From positions 1 to 30,474 of the forward strand of contig DVIJ01000039.1 in the NCBI GenBank assembly GCA_018711415.1: a stretch of DNA of 30,474 bases, written 5' to 3'. This DNA is from Scatomorpha merdavium (GTDB lineage: Bacteria > Bacillota > Clostridia > Oscillospirales > Oscillospiraceae). The translations under genes and the position numbers were made by a program. Below are positions 1 through 8,064 of this stretch, one piece after another (positions within the stretch are counted from its first letter, which is position 1; each line of letters begins with the position of its first letter). Under the pieces are notes generated by a model, which was not told the origin of the DNA, did no database searches, and saw only the letters and a list, made by a program, of their open reading frames with translations.

Positions 1-1
1 C

Positions 2-694
2 AAGAGCATCAACAGAGAAAGCGCGTCTGAGCAGGTCTATCAGCAGATGAAACATCTAATTGATACACAGGTTTGGGCGCCGGGCTACAAGATCCCATCG
101 GAAAACCAGCTGGCCTCTCAGTTCGGCGTCAGCAGAATGACAATCAGAGCGGCTACTCAAAAGCTGAAAGCCTTTGGACTTTTGAGTATTCGCTCAGGCT
201 CGGGCTCTTATGTGGAAGCTCCAACGCTGGAATCCTATGTCGGCTCCATAAGTTCCGGTGTGTCTCCAAACACGCTCGAAGAGGTCTACTCTATCAGGTA
301 CTACCTGGAGCAGGCCGCTGTGGAGCTGGCTGTGAAAAACGCTACTGCTGAAAACCTTGAGGAATTCAAAAGCATCCTGGATAAGCTCATAGACGCCGCT
401 GCAAACGACCCGGAGAATTTTCGAAAATATGACCTGGACTTTCACCGTTATATCAACATTATGTCCGGAAACCAACTGCTGCTCACCATGTTCAGTATGA
501 CCGAATCTCTTTTCGCCACTCAGATGGACAAGTTTGACAGCAACATACCAGCAGAAGATCTGAGAGACGGACGCATCAGCTTTCATGTCCGGCTGTACAA
601 CGCCATTGTTGATAGGGATGTCGACGCATGCCTGAGACACGTACACTGGTATCGAAACGTCAGCGAAGCAAAACGTCCACCTGATTTTGACTAG
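2..694 (+). CDS. FadR-type GntR family transcriptional regulator (5' end outside window)
   Basis: The reading frame is open from base 2, and the residues before the first in-window ATG (base 47) continue a normal GntR N-terminus (SASEQVYQQMKHLI), so the gene starts upstream of the window. About 230 residues are present. The winged helix-turn-helix is recognisable (PSENQLASQFGVSRMTIRAATQKL, quoted here in part: PSENQLASQFGVSRMTIR). A C-terminal FCD ligand-binding domain follows; its DxxxH pair (DLDFH) and later His residues (FHVRLYNAI and RHVHWY) are the usual metal or carboxylate ligands of that domain. FCD-type GntR proteins usually sense small organic acids and repress catabolic genes; the ligand cannot be told from sequence. 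It converges on the MATE gene and shares a terminator with it. Family assignment is firm; target genes are unknown because the upstream neighbours are not visible. Confidence 0.9.
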   Translation, partial: KSINRESASEQVYQQMKHLIDTQVWAPGYKIPSENQLASQFGVSRMTIRAATQKLKAFGLLSIRSGSGSYVEAPTLESYVGSISSGVSPNTLEEVYSIRYYLEQAAVELAVKNATAENLEEFKSILDKLIDAAANDPENFRKYDLDFHRYINIMSGNQLLLTMFSMTESLFATQMDKFDSNIPAEDLRDGRISFHVRLYNAIVDRDVDACLRHVHWYRNVSEAKRPPDFD

Positions 695-700
695 AAAACA

Positions 701-749
701 GAGTATAAGAACAGCCCCCGATCTAAGACCGGGGGCTGTTCTTATACTC
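701..749. terminator. Bidirectional intrinsic terminator
   Basis: A perfect 20-bp stem (701-720 with 730-749) closes a 9-nt loop, between the ends of the converging GntR and MATE genes. The stem is very GC-rich near the loop (five C facing five G) and AT-rich at its base. It has an A-rich flank on the left and a short pyrimidine/T flank on the right, so it can work for both genes. Confidence 0.9.
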
Positions 750-760
750 TTCAATATCTA

Positions 761-2110
761 TCAATTATAAGCTGCGGCAAGACGTATGCGGCTCCAGGTA
801 CGGGTATGCCAGCGCCAGAGGAAGAGCCCCGCGCGCAGGCACTCGTCACAGGCCATTGCAATCCAAAGCCCTGCAAGTCCAAGACCAAGCGGTCCGGAGA
901 GCAACACTCCCCCGCCAAAGGCAGTCAGCCAGGCGCTGATGACGCATATCGTTATCGGAAAGCGGATGTCGCCGCAGGCCTGCAGCGCACGGCACATGAC
1001 GATATTCACGGCACGGCCCAGCTCCAGTGGGATTTCTATTAGCATGATGGTCTTGGCCAGTGCTATGACCTGCGCATCCTTTGTGAATATGCCGCAGAGC
1101 GGCTCCGCGAAGATGTAGAGCAGCACGGATACGAGCCCGGATATGCAGACTGAGGCATACATCGTGCGCCGGACGCACTTGTCCGTGGACTCGGTGTCTC
1201 CCGCGCCCATATAGTGCGCGACAACGACCTGCGCCGCCTGTGCCACTGCGCTTGCGAAGATGTACGAGAGCATGGCAAACATATTGACATACACGCGGGT
1301 GTTGATGACGAAGAGCTCGAATCTGTTGCAGACCGCCTGTATGCATATCTGCGAGAGGTTGTAGGATATGGACTCTCCGCCGGAGGGTATGCCTATGTGC
1401 AGCAAGCCCCTGAACTGGCGCGATGGGAAGGGCCGCAGGCAGCTCGGTGAAATAGCACCCCGTCCGAAGTACTTCCTGAACATCAGCCCAATGACGACGA
1501 CGCCTGCCACTCGGGAGAGGCCGCTGGATATAGCCGCGCCGGTCACGCCCAGGGTCGGGAGCCCGAACATGCCGTTTATCAACAAGGCGTTGCAGGCTAT
1601 GTTCATGACATTCACCAATACGGAGACGAGCATCGTCTGCTTCATGAGCTGACTGCTGCGGAAAAAGGCGGTGAAGGTCAGGTAAACCGCCTGGAAAACC
1701 ATGCCCGCGCCGATGATGCGTATATAGAGCACCGCCTCGTCAAATATCTCCGCCGGCACATTCATGAGCCTGTAAATCGGGCGGCAGAGGAAAATGAGTA
1801 TACTGCTCACGACCAGCCCGAAGATGAGGTTCGCCAGGAGCGAAACTGTGTAGGTCTCGCGCAGTCTGTCCGTACTTTTAGCTCCGAGGTACTGCGATAT
1901 AAGTATAGTCGCAGCGGTGCAGATGACCGAAAACACTATGAGCAGCAGGTTCACTATCTGGTTCGCGTTGCCTATCGCGCCGACGAGGTCGTGGTTGTAC
2001 CATCCAACCATTATCTGGTCCGCGTTGCCGACCAGCATCTGCAGGACCAGCTCTATAAATATTGGCCATGAAAGGCTGAGTATGTTGTTTTCACGCCTGG
2101 ATTTCACCAT
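761..2110 (-). CDS. MATE family multidrug/toxin efflux transporter
   Basis: The product has 449 residues, the usual MATE length, with about twelve hydrophobic segments arranged as two homologous halves. The N-terminus (SWPIFIELVLQMLVGNADQIMVGW) is typical of the NorM/DinF-like group, quoted as the motif FIELVLQMLVGNADQIMV. These inner-membrane carriers export cationic drugs or metabolites in exchange for Na+ or H+. The ATG is preceded by a good ribosome-binding site (AAGGAGAG). The gene stands alone: it has its own sigma-A-like promoter upstream and shares the terminator at 701-749. Substrate unknown. The family call is secure from the two-half membrane pattern and the N-terminal signature. 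Confidence 0.9.
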   Translation of the reverse strand: MVKSRRENNILSLSWPIFIELVLQMLVGNADQIMVGWYNHDLVGAIGNANQIVNLLLIVFSVICTAATILISQYLGAKSTDRLRETYTVSLLANLIFGLVVSSILIFLCRPIYRLMNVPAEIFDEAVLYIRIIGAGMVFQAVYLTFTAFFRSSQLMKQTMLVSVLVNVMNIACNALLINGMFGLPTLGVTGAAISSGLSRVAGVVVIGLMFRKYFGRGAISPSCLRPFPSRQFRGLLHIGIPSGGESISYNLSQICIQAVCNRFELFVINTRVYVNMFAMLSYIFASAVAQAAQVVVAHYMGAGDTESTDKCVRRTMYASVCISGLVSVLLYIFAEPLCGIFTKDAQVIALAKTIMLIEIPLELGRAVNIVMCRALQACGDIRFPITICVISAWLTAFGGGVLLSGPLGLGLAGLWIAMACDECLRAGLFLWRWHTRTWSRIRLAAAYN

Positions 2111-2134
2111 AAACTCTCCTTGACTTAACTACAT

Positions 2135-2196
2135 TGCACAAAATATAACTGCCATATTTGGCGAATTTATTATAGTGCCAGTGCACAAAAAGTCAA
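2135..2196 (-). promoter_or_regulatory. Promoter and possible operator of the MATE gene
   Basis: On the minus strand there is a -35 TTGACT (2191-2196), 16 bp, and a perfect -10 TATAAT (2169-2174). A 9-bp direct repeat, TGCACAAAA on the plus strand, lies at 2182-2190 inside the spacer and again at 2135-2143 in the leader. This arrangement would suit a repressor site. The promoter is seen directly; the operator role is inference. Confidence 0.7.
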
Positions 2197-2266
2197 TCGG
2201 CGTTTTGAACGTAGTTTTACGGTCCCGGAGCAGCTAATGTAATCATTTTGGCAAAGGCGCGGCAAA

Positions 2267-2294
2267 ATGCGCCCCGGCTGATTCCGGGGCGCAT
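2267..2294 (-). terminator. Terminator of spoIVA
   Basis: An 11-bp perfect stem (2267-2277 with 2284-2294) with a 6-nt loop lies a few bases after the spoIVA stop codon. On the minus strand it is followed by TTTTGCC, a short U-tract. Confidence 0.8.
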
Positions 2295-2299
2295 AGCGC

Positions 2300-3778
2300 T
2301 CACAGTATTATGCAGATCAATCCGCCGCTGCCCTCGTTCACGATGCGCTGCATCGTGTTGCGCAGCTTTGCCTGGACACTGGGCGGCATACGCTTGATTT
2401 TGGACTCAAGCCCCTCCTCCGCTATGTCGTAGAGCGACTTGCCGAAGATGTTTGACTCCCATATCCGGCTCACGTCGCCGTCGAAACCCTGGAGCAGGAA
2501 ACCCATGATCTCTTCCGAGGCCTTCTCGCCTCCGAGCGCAGGTGTGACCTCCGTTTCTATGTTCGTCATCATCATGTGTATGCTCGGTGCGCTTGCCTTG
2601 AGCCGCACACTGTAGCGCCCGCCGCTGCGAACTATCTGCGGTTCCTCGAGCCTCAACTCGCCCGGCAGAGGCATGACAACGCCATAGCCTTTCTCGCGCA
2701 CGTCGCGCAGCGCCTGGCTGACATGGTCATAGTCCTCTTTAATGTCCTTTATGTGTGTCAGCAGGGTCATGAGATCGCCGTCATCGCGTATCTCGAAACC
2801 GGACTGGGCACTTATCGTCTCATAGTAGAGGCTTCGTGGCAGCTCGAGCTCTGCCGACACCTTGCCGGTACCCATATCCACGTTCCTTATGCCTGCAGCG
2901 CTCACATCCTCGCGGCCGCCCAGCGCGTCCATAATGCCGAACGCATCCCGCACACGGCTCATGTCCTGCACCGCCTCCGCAATGGCCTCCAGTATGCCCG
3001 ACTTGAGTGGCGCATCGGAGGGCAGAGCATCCAGCCATGAGGGCAGATATATGCCCAGCTCGGCTATCGGGAACTCGTAAAGCGCGAATTTGAGTATCTC
3101 GTCTATGTCCTCTGCCGCAAGGTCTAGGCAGTTAACGCAGACACAGGTCACGCCGTACTTATCCGCCAGCTCCGAGCGCAGCGCCTGCGCCGCGTCGGAA
3201 TACGGTTCCGCACTGTTCAGGACGAGCACGAAGGGCTTCCCTATCGCCTTCAGCTCCGAGACGACGCGCTCCTCGGCGGGGACGTAGCCCTCGCGCGGGA
3301 TGCCGCAGATGGTGCCGTCCGTGGTCATTACTATGCCGATCGTCGAGTGCTCCGCAATGACGCGGCGCGTCCCCTCCTCGGCGGCGCGGCTCATGCTGAC
3401 CTCCTCGTCAAACCAGGGCGTGGCCACCATGCGCTCCGTACCGTCCTCAAACTGGCCCGAGGCGCCGTCCACCATGTAGCCCACGCAGTCCACCATGCGC
3501 ACCGAGAACGTCACCCCGCCCTCGAGCGTCACGTTGACAGCGTCCTCCGGGACGAATTTCGGTTCTGCCGTCATTATGGTGCGGCCCGAGCCGGACTGCG
3601 GCAGTTCGTCCTTGGCGCGCTCTTTGGCGTAGACGTCCTCTATATTCGGTATGACCAGCGTCTCCATGAACCTGCGGATGAACGTGGACTTCCCGGTCCG
3701 CACCGGCCCTACCAGCCCGAGATATATGTCCCCGCCGGTGCGCTGGGCTATGTCCTGATAAATGGAAGTGTTTGTCAT
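2300..3778 (-). CDS. spoIVA: Stage IV sporulation protein A (spore coat morphogenetic ATPase)
   Basis: The 492-residue product has the length of the Bacillus subtilis protein. A Walker A motif, GPVRTGKST, lies at residues 24-32 with the nucleotide-binding Lys at 30, and the following region (SGSGRTIMTAEPKFVPEDAV) is a SpoIVA hallmark. SpoIVA is made in the mother cell, hydrolyses ATP to polymerise on the forespore surface, and forms the basement layer on which coat and cortex are built. The C-terminus ends in a short hydrophobic tail (GLICIIL), matching the family's membrane/SpoVM-contacting end. Its start has the ribosome-binding site AGAGGGCGG. It is a single-gene unit with a sigma-E-like promoter upstream. 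This is a firm call and the best evidence that the host sporulates. Confidence 0.97.
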   Translation of the reverse strand: MTNTSIYQDIAQRTGGDIYLGLVGPVRTGKSTFIRRFMETLVIPNIEDVYAKERAKDELPQSGSGRTIMTAEPKFVPEDAVNVTLEGGVTFSVRMVDCVGYMVDGASGQFEDGTERMVATPWFDEEVSMSRAAEEGTRRVIAEHSTIGIVMTTDGTICGIPREGYVPAEERVVSELKAIGKPFVLVLNSAEPYSDAAQALRSELADKYGVTCVCVNCLDLAAEDIDEILKFALYEFPIAELGIYLPSWLDALPSDAPLKSGILEAIAEAVQDMSRVRDAFGIMDALGGREDVSAAGIRNVDMGTGKVSAELELPRSLYYETISAQSGFEIRDDGDLMTLLTHIKDIKEDYDHVSQALRDVREKGYGVVMPLPGELRLEEPQIVRSGGRYSVRLKASAPSIHMMMTNIETEVTPALGGEKASEEIMGFLLQGFDGDVSRIWESNIFGKSLYDIAEEGLESKIKRMPPSVQAKLRNTMQRIVNEGSGGLICIIL

Positions 3779-3811
3779 GTTCCGCCCTCTTTTCCCGTGA
3801 ACTCATGTTAG

Positions 3812-3841
3812 AGAATATGAGGACGTGTATAAAAATATGAC
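3812..3841 (-). promoter_or_regulatory. Sigma-E-like promoter of spoIVA
   Basis: On the minus strand the sequence reads GTCATATT (3834-3841), a 14-bp spacer, then CATATTCT (3812-3819). The -35 is the form seen at sigma-E genes and the -10 is close to CATACAAT. Bacillus spoIVA is transcribed by sigma-E, which agrees. The -35 overlaps the base of the kinase-gene terminator. Confidence 0.6.
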
Positions 3842-3866
3842 CGGACAGGTAAAACCCATCCGGTCA
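3838..3866 (-). terminator. Terminator of the two-component operon
   Basis: An 8-bp stem (3838-3845 with 3859-3866) follows the histidine kinase stop codon and on the minus strand runs into the U-rich tract ATTTTTATAC. It also overlaps the -35 region of the spoIVA promoter. Confidence 0.7.
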
Positions 3867-3877
3867 GAACTATTATA

Positions 3878-5557
3878 TCATGCCAGCGGCAGTCTTATTT
3901 CCGCTTTGAACAGGTCTCCGTCCGTGCTTATCGAGAACTCGCCGTGCTGCAGTTCCGTAAGGCTCTTTGCGATGTTCAGGCCGAGGCCGCTGCCCTCAGT
4001 GTGTCGCGAGGCGTCGCCGCGCACGAAACGCTCCATAAGCTCCTCCGCACTCACGTTCAGAGCCGCGCGGGAGATGTTCTTCATCAAGATGACCGCCGCC
4101 GCGCCCTCTGTCCGCACGTCCACATACACCCGCGTCTCCGGCAGCGCGTACTTCACCACGTTGTTGAACAGGTTGTCGATTACCCGCCACAGCAGCCGTC
4201 CGTCGGCCATGACCACCGGTGCGGGCTCGGGGATGTTTATCACCGTATTCAGCCGCCCGGCCTCGAGCTTCGAGCTGTACTCGCCGTAGGACTGGTTTAT
4301 TATCTCCTGCGTGTTCGTTGGTGCGAGGTTTACCGACATGTTGCCCGTGGACGCCTTCGAGGCCTCCACAAGGTCCTCAGTCAGCTTCTTGAGCCGCTGG
4401 GACTGGCGCTCGAGCACCGCGAGGTATTCGGCGCGCTCCTCCTCGGTCTTTGCCTTCTGCAGCAGGTCGGCGTAGTTGATGATGGACGTCAGCGGGGTTT
4501 TGATATCGTGCGAGACGTTCGTTATCAGCTCGGTCTTGAGCCGCTCGGACTTCATGCGCTGCGCGACTTCTTTTGCAAGGCCGTCGCCGATGCTGTTGAG
4601 GTTCTCGGCGTGGGATTTGAACTCCCAGTACATATGCTTGGTGTCTATCTTCTCGTCAAACTTGCCCTCGGCCAGCTGCTGTCCGGCTTTTTTGATGCCC
4701 TTCATCTGCCACGCGCCGAAAATGGCCGCGGCGTATATGACGATGGAGAAGAGAAGCCCCACGAGCAGCCAGCCTCCGCTTTCGTCATACATCAGTATAA
4801 AGAGTATGAACCCGATGATATACAGCCCCAGCATGATGAGAGCCGTGCGCCAGACAATGGGTATCATGCGCCCAAGGCGGCCTATGCCGTGCCAGACGGC
4901 CTTGACTGCGCGCCAGATGAGGCGCAGCACGCGATAAATTACGGTGTTTCGCCACCACTTGCCGCATTTGACGCGCGTGGCGAAGCTCAGCAGCAGTGCC
5001 AGCACAAGTCCAAAAGATGCGCAACCAATGAAAGCGAAGATGAAAACCATCTGCATTATGGCGGCATATCCGCTGGGCATATTCCAGCGCAGCACATCCC
5101 CGATCACGAATATGAGCAGTATGCATGCACCCACGACGGCGGCTGCGTAGAGGTCGAGCGGGATGCGGTCAAGCTGGTTCAGCCTAGGCTCAGTCTCTCT
5201 CTTTCTGTGTCCAGCAGCGCAGAACAGGAAGATTAGGCAGGCCAGGGCCAGCAGTATGCACAGAGTGCCGACATAAGCGCTGGCTCCGCAGAATGTGGAT
5301 ACATTCCATATGATCCGTGTAAGGGTCATCGCACTGGGGTCAGTAAAGTCCAGCTCATTGATCACATATTTTTGGACATATTCTGCGTCTCCCCAACCGG
5401 CCACGTTTGCTGCAAAGCAGGCAACACATATAGCCAGGCCGAGCAGGAACACATACAGCAGCACGACAGCGCCGACTTTGGCCCAGAAGCTGTGCGTGAG
5501 CTTCACGCGCTCCTTCGGCGGTTTTTCAGTCTCGACGGGTATGAGTTCGTCGTCCAT
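3878..5557 (-). CDS. Sensor histidine kinase with multi-helix membrane domain
   Basis: The N-terminal half is unusually membrane-rich: hydrophobic segments lie near residues 26-52, 95-115, 138-156, 163-192, 238-258 and 263-283, and there is no large extracellular domain. A HAMP-like linker (about 284-345) is followed by the HisKA motif SHDIKTPLTS with the phospho-accepting His near 350, an N box (DNLFNNVVKYA, about 462-472), and the G2 box GSGLGLNIAKSL near 523. It should sense something in or at the membrane and phosphorylate the response regulator encoded just upstream. The frame allows a GTG one codon earlier (5560), but ATG at 5557 overlaps the regulator's TGA by one base (TGATG) and sits after GGAGGG, so I prefer it. 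The stimulus is unknown. A cell-envelope signal is likely for such loop-poor sensors, but that is inference. Confidence 0.9.
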   Translation of the reverse strand: MDDELIPVETEKPPKERVKLTHSFWAKVGAVVLLYVFLLGLAICVACFAANVAGWGDAEYVQKYVINELDFTDPSAMTLTRIIWNVSTFCGASAYVGTLCILLALACLIFLFCAAGHRKRETEPRLNQLDRIPLDLYAAAVVGACILLIFVIGDVLRWNMPSGYAAIMQMVFIFAFIGCASFGLVLALLLSFATRVKCGKWWRNTVIYRVLRLIWRAVKAVWHGIGRLGRMIPIVWRTALIMLGLYIIGFILFILMYDESGGWLLVGLLFSIVIYAAAIFGAWQMKGIKKAGQQLAEGKFDEKIDTKHMYWEFKSHAENLNSIGDGLAKEVAQRMKSERLKTELITNVSHDIKTPLTSIINYADLLQKAKTEEERAEYLAVLERQSQRLKKLTEDLVEASKASTGNMSVNLAPTNTQEIINQSYGEYSSKLEAGRLNTVINIPEPAPVVMADGRLLWRVIDNLFNNVVKYALPETRVYVDVRTEGAAAVILMKNISRAALNVSAEELMERFVRGDASRHTEGSGLGLNIAKSLTELQHGEFSISTDGDLFKAEIRLPLA

Positions 5558-6258
5558 CACTTTTTGCCCTCCATCTTGTAGCCCTGGCCCCAGACGACCT
5601 TGATATATCGCGGGTCGCTGGGGTTGATCTCAATTTTCTCCCTGAGGTGGCGGATATGGACTGCGACGGCGCTCTCGGAACCGTAGGCGTTCTCGTTCCA
5701 GACGAGCTCGTATATCTGGGTGGACGAGAACACGCGGTTCGGGTTGCGCATGAGCAGCTTGAGGATGTTGTACTCAATGGGCGTGAGCTGCACGGGCTCG
5801 CCGTCTACGGTGACGGACTTTTCGGCGTCATTGAGCTCCACGCCACCGATGGTGATGGTATCCTTCGGCTGCTCGCGCTTTACTTGGCCGCCGAGGCGCG
5901 TATAGCGCCGCAGCTGGCTCCGCACGCGGGCCTGTACCTCGACTGGGTCGAAGGGCTTGGTCACGTAGTCGTCCGCGCCGACGTTGAGGCCGAGCACCTT
6001 GTCGGAGCTTTCGCTCTTTGCCGTGAGCAGGATGACCGGAATGTTGTACTCCTCCCTGAGCTTCGCCGTTGCCTCGATGCCGTCCATCTCTGGCATCATG
6101 ACGTCCATGAGCACGAGGTCAATATCATGCTCCCGCACGCAGTCCAACGCCTGCTTCCCCGTGAACGCGGTGTATATCTTGTAGTCCTCGTTCGACAGGT
6201 AGATCTTGAGCGCGGAGACGATATCCACGTCGTCGTCGCAAATCAGAATGTTTGCCAT
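5557..6258 (-). CDS. OmpR/PhoB family response regulator
   Basis: The 233-residue protein has a receiver domain with acidic residues near position 8-10 (ICDDDVD), the phospho-acceptor Asp52 in LVLMDVMMP, Thr79 and the conserved Lys101 in TKPF, followed by a C-terminal winged helix (about 125-230; typical RVFSSTQIYELVWN region and HIRHLREKIE). It is the DNA-binding partner of the kinase downstream, whose start it overlaps, so the two proteins are translationally coupled. The start follows a strong ribosome-binding site (GAGGTGAGGAT). The leader contains three copies of a TTAAGAT direct repeat that probably are its own binding sites. Regulon beyond itself not visible here. Confidence 0.95.
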   Translation of the reverse strand: MANILICDDDVDIVSALKIYLSNEDYKIYTAFTGKQALDCVREHDIDLVLMDVMMPEMDGIEATAKLREEYNIPVILLTAKSESSDKVLGLNVGADDYVTKPFDPVEVQARVRSQLRRYTRLGGQVKREQPKDTITIGGVELNDAEKSVTVDGEPVQLTPIEYNILKLLMRNPNRVFSSTQIYELVWNENAYGSESAVAVHIRHLREKIEINPSDPRYIKVVWGQGYKMEGKK

Positions 6259-6277
6259 ATCCTCACCTCACGGGTAC

Positions 6278-6337
6278 ATTGTAGCTCAGATTGCGTTTAA
6301 GATAAAAGAGGGCTAATGTTTAAGATGGGATTAAGAT
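6278..6337 (-). promoter_or_regulatory. Autoregulated promoter with GTTTAAGAT direct repeats
   Basis: On the plus strand GTTTAAGAT occurs at 6295-6303 and 6318-6326, and the near copy GATTAAGAT at 6329-6337, giving offsets of 23 and 11 bp. The minus-strand -10 TACAAT is at 6278-6283. The -35 position, 17 bp away, is a poor match (TTTATC, 6301-6306) and is overlapped by the nearest repeat, which is the layout of an activator-dependent OmpR/PhoB-type promoter. Repeats are seen; binding is inferred. Confidence 0.6.
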
Positions 6338-6341
6338 TGTC

Positions 6342-7112
6342 TCAAATGTAAAACCGCTCGGGCTGGGTGTGGGAGGAGATCCTGACATCCAGATCCGGGA
6401 AATCCTCATTAAGCCAGCGTTGAAGTACGGGGACCACAACATTCTCCGTTGAAAAATGGCCCGCATCCACCAGGTTGATTCCATCCTCGTTGGCTTGGAT
6501 GAATTGGTGATGCTTCACATCCGCGGTGAGGAAAGTATCGCAGCCGGAGGCTATGGCGAGGTCCAGGTCTCCTGCGCCCGCGCCACCGCAGAGGCCGAGC
6601 CGTTTCACGCTCCGCTCCGGTCCTGCGTACCTCAGTCCGTTAGCACTGAGTCGGTCCTTGACGAGTTTCAGAAATTCTGCAAAACTCAGCTCCTCAGGCA
6701 GCTCGCAGAGACGGCTCACGTTCTCCTCCTTATTGAGCTTATCCAGTACCTTCGCGCCCAACGCCGCGGCCAGCGTGTCATTTACTCCGCCTTCGGCCGC
6801 GTCGAGATTTGTGTGCATACAGATAGCGGAGATACCGCCCTCGATGATGGAGAGGAACTTGCGCTCCGTCGCGCCGGCGTCCGTCACGCGCTTGAGCCCC
6901 TCAAAGGTCAGCGGGTGATGTGAGACTATGAGCTGCGCGCCCATCGTCCGCGCCTCCTCTATCACCGCGTCCGTTATGTCCAGCGACACCAGCACCCGAT
7001 CCACTGTCCTGTCCGAGCGCCCGGCCAGCTGGCCAACGTTGTCAAAGCCCATTTTGAGCTCCACCGGAGCGTGTTCGTTCAGCTTTGCGAAAATATCGCT
7101 TACCTTCGTCAT
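6342..7112 (-). CDS. Nif3-like dinuclear metal centre protein
   Basis: The 256-residue protein belongs to the Nif3/YbgI/DUF34 family (formerly GTP cyclohydrolase I type 2). The expected metal ligands are all visible: SHHP with His65 and His66, HTNLD with Asp104, and DAGHFSTE with His219 and Glu223. It is the short form without the inserted PII-like domain of Bacillus YqfO. Family members form hexameric rings binding two metals; the physiological reaction is not settled. The ATG immediately follows the TGA of trmK with no intervening base, and its ribosome-binding site (AAAGGAGC) lies in the trmK 3' end. trmK-nif3 is a very common pair in Bacillota, often near a sigma factor gene. Confidence 0.93.
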   Translation of the reverse strand: MTKVSDIFAKLNEHAPVELKMGFDNVGQLAGRSDRTVDRVLVSLDITDAVIEEARTMGAQLIVSHHPLTFEGLKRVTDAGATERKFLSIIEGGISAICMHTNLDAAEGGVNDTLAAALGAKVLDKLNKEENVSRLCELPEELSFAEFLKLVKDRLSANGLRYAGPERSVKRLGLCGGAGAGDLDLAIASGCDTFLTADVKHHQFIQANEDGINLVDAGHFSTENVVVPVLQRWLNEDFPDLDVRISSHTQPERFYI

Positions 7113-7784
7113 TCAAAGCTCCTTTCTGAGCGAGGCCAGACGATCCAGCGTCATGCGGCGGCTGGTCGTGTCTCGCCTTTCCACAGCGCTCTCCATGCCC
7201 CTGAGAGCGCGCCTCTCAGTTTCCGTCCTCGCATCCAGCCAGCGGATCAAAAGCGGGTCTGAAGCTGCCCTGAGCGCGTCCTCGGCAAAAAGCAGATCAG
7301 ACCAACCACCGCGCACCAGCAGCGCGACATACAGCCTGTCGCCCTCCGCGGCCAGCCTTGCAGTCTCTATTCCGTAGCCGGAAAGGCGAAGCCAGAGACA
7401 CAGCTCATCCAACTTGGACTGCGGCTGCAGCACGAGCCGCGTGCCGTCCAACGTCCAGGGAGCACGGCGCAATATTCCCTCAATAGTCTCCCCGCCCATG
7501 CCGGCTATCACCACGGCGTCAGCCTCAGACGCGCCTTCAAAGTTCAGGCCGTCGCAGAGCTCAAAGCGGATGCGGTCCTCAAGGCCATACTCCCTGGCTG
7601 TGGCCATGGCGCTCGAGAGCGGTCCTCTGCGTATGTCAGTAGCCGCCACGCGCTCCGCCGCGCCGTTTTGCAGGAGCCATACCGCCAGGCGTCCATGGTC
7701 CGTTCCAACGTCCACGGCAAAACGGCAGTCCCCTGCGAGTTGAGCCGCGGTCAGCAGCCGCGGCGTAAGTTTTACTCTGTCCAT
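7113..7784 (-). CDS. trmK: tRNA (adenine(22)-N1)-methyltransferase
   Basis: The 223-residue Rossmann-fold methyltransferase carries the S-adenosylmethionine loop VDVGTDHGRL at residues 24-33 and a second conserved stretch, VIAGMGGETI, characteristic of TrmK (YqfN), which methylates N1 of A22 in bacterial tRNAs. The C-terminal helical region (about 160-223) is the TrmK-specific extension. The start codon lies only 9 bases after the U-tract of the preceding hairpin (7798-7819), and no ribosome-binding site is visible there, which is odd. Transcription must either read through that hairpin or begin at its very end. Function is well supported by motifs and the nif3-like neighbour. Confidence 0.93.
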   Translation of the reverse strand: MDRVKLTPRLLTAAQLAGDCRFAVDVGTDHGRLAVWLLQNGAAERVAATDIRRGPLSSAMATAREYGLEDRIRFELCDGLNFEGASEADAVVIAGMGGETIEGILRRAPWTLDGTRLVLQPQSKLDELCLWLRLSGYGIETARLAAEGDRLYVALLVRGGWSDLLFAEDALRAASDPLLIRWLDARTETERRALRGMESAVERRDTTSRRMTLDRLASLRKEL

Positions 7785-7793
7785 ATGCGTATT

Positions 7794-7819
7794 AAAAAAA
7801 GCCGGTTTTCACCGGCTTT
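7794..7819 (-). terminator. Hairpin with U-tract after the DUF1858 gene
   Basis: A 9-bp perfect stem (7798-7806 with 7811-7819) with a 4-nt loop is followed on the minus strand by seven T. It is a textbook intrinsic terminator, yet trmK starts 9 bases beyond the T-run, so it is probably leaky or regulated. Confidence 0.85.
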
Positions 7820-7824
7820 ACCTT

Positions 7825-8028
7825 TCAAAACATTGCAAGATATGCCTTGAGCTCCTTGAGGAATTGGTCCGGGTCTACCTCATGCGCGTAGCAGGCCTGC
7901 TCGAGCGTTTCTCCACTGGCGAGCGCGCATCCCATGCAGTGCATTCCGATGGCCTGGAACGCCGGCATAGCCTGGGGCGCGTTCTCGAGGATCTCGGATA
8001 TCATCGTCTCCTTGGTGATCTCAAACAT
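7825..8028 (-). CDS. DUF1858 domain protein (small CxxC protein)
   Basis: This 67-residue protein is almost entirely one DUF1858 domain (ScdA N-terminal-like). The signature is GMHCMGCALASGETLEQAC, giving Cys31, Cys34 and Cys46. The domain is found alone or fused to redox and hybrid-cluster proteins in anaerobes and is thought to have a redox or nitrosative-stress role, which is not established. The start has a canonical ribosome-binding site (GGAGGAAC). It sits between two U-tract hairpins, one only 36 bases before its start codon, so its mRNA level may be set by read-through from the zinc-protein gene upstream. Family call firm; function unknown. Confidence 0.9.
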   Translation of the reverse strand: MFEITKETMISEILENAPQAMPAFQAIGMHCMGCALASGETLEQACYAHEVDPDQFLKELKAYLAMF

Positions 8029-8064
8029 TGCTGTTCCTCCGTTTAAAATTTGCTGTAAATATTA

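Noticed and set aside
3944..5236. 430-codon plus-strand open frame opposite the histidine kinase
   Set aside because: Low-similarity, His/Arg/Leu-rich translation, no ribosome-binding site, and the kinase motifs on the other strand are complete.
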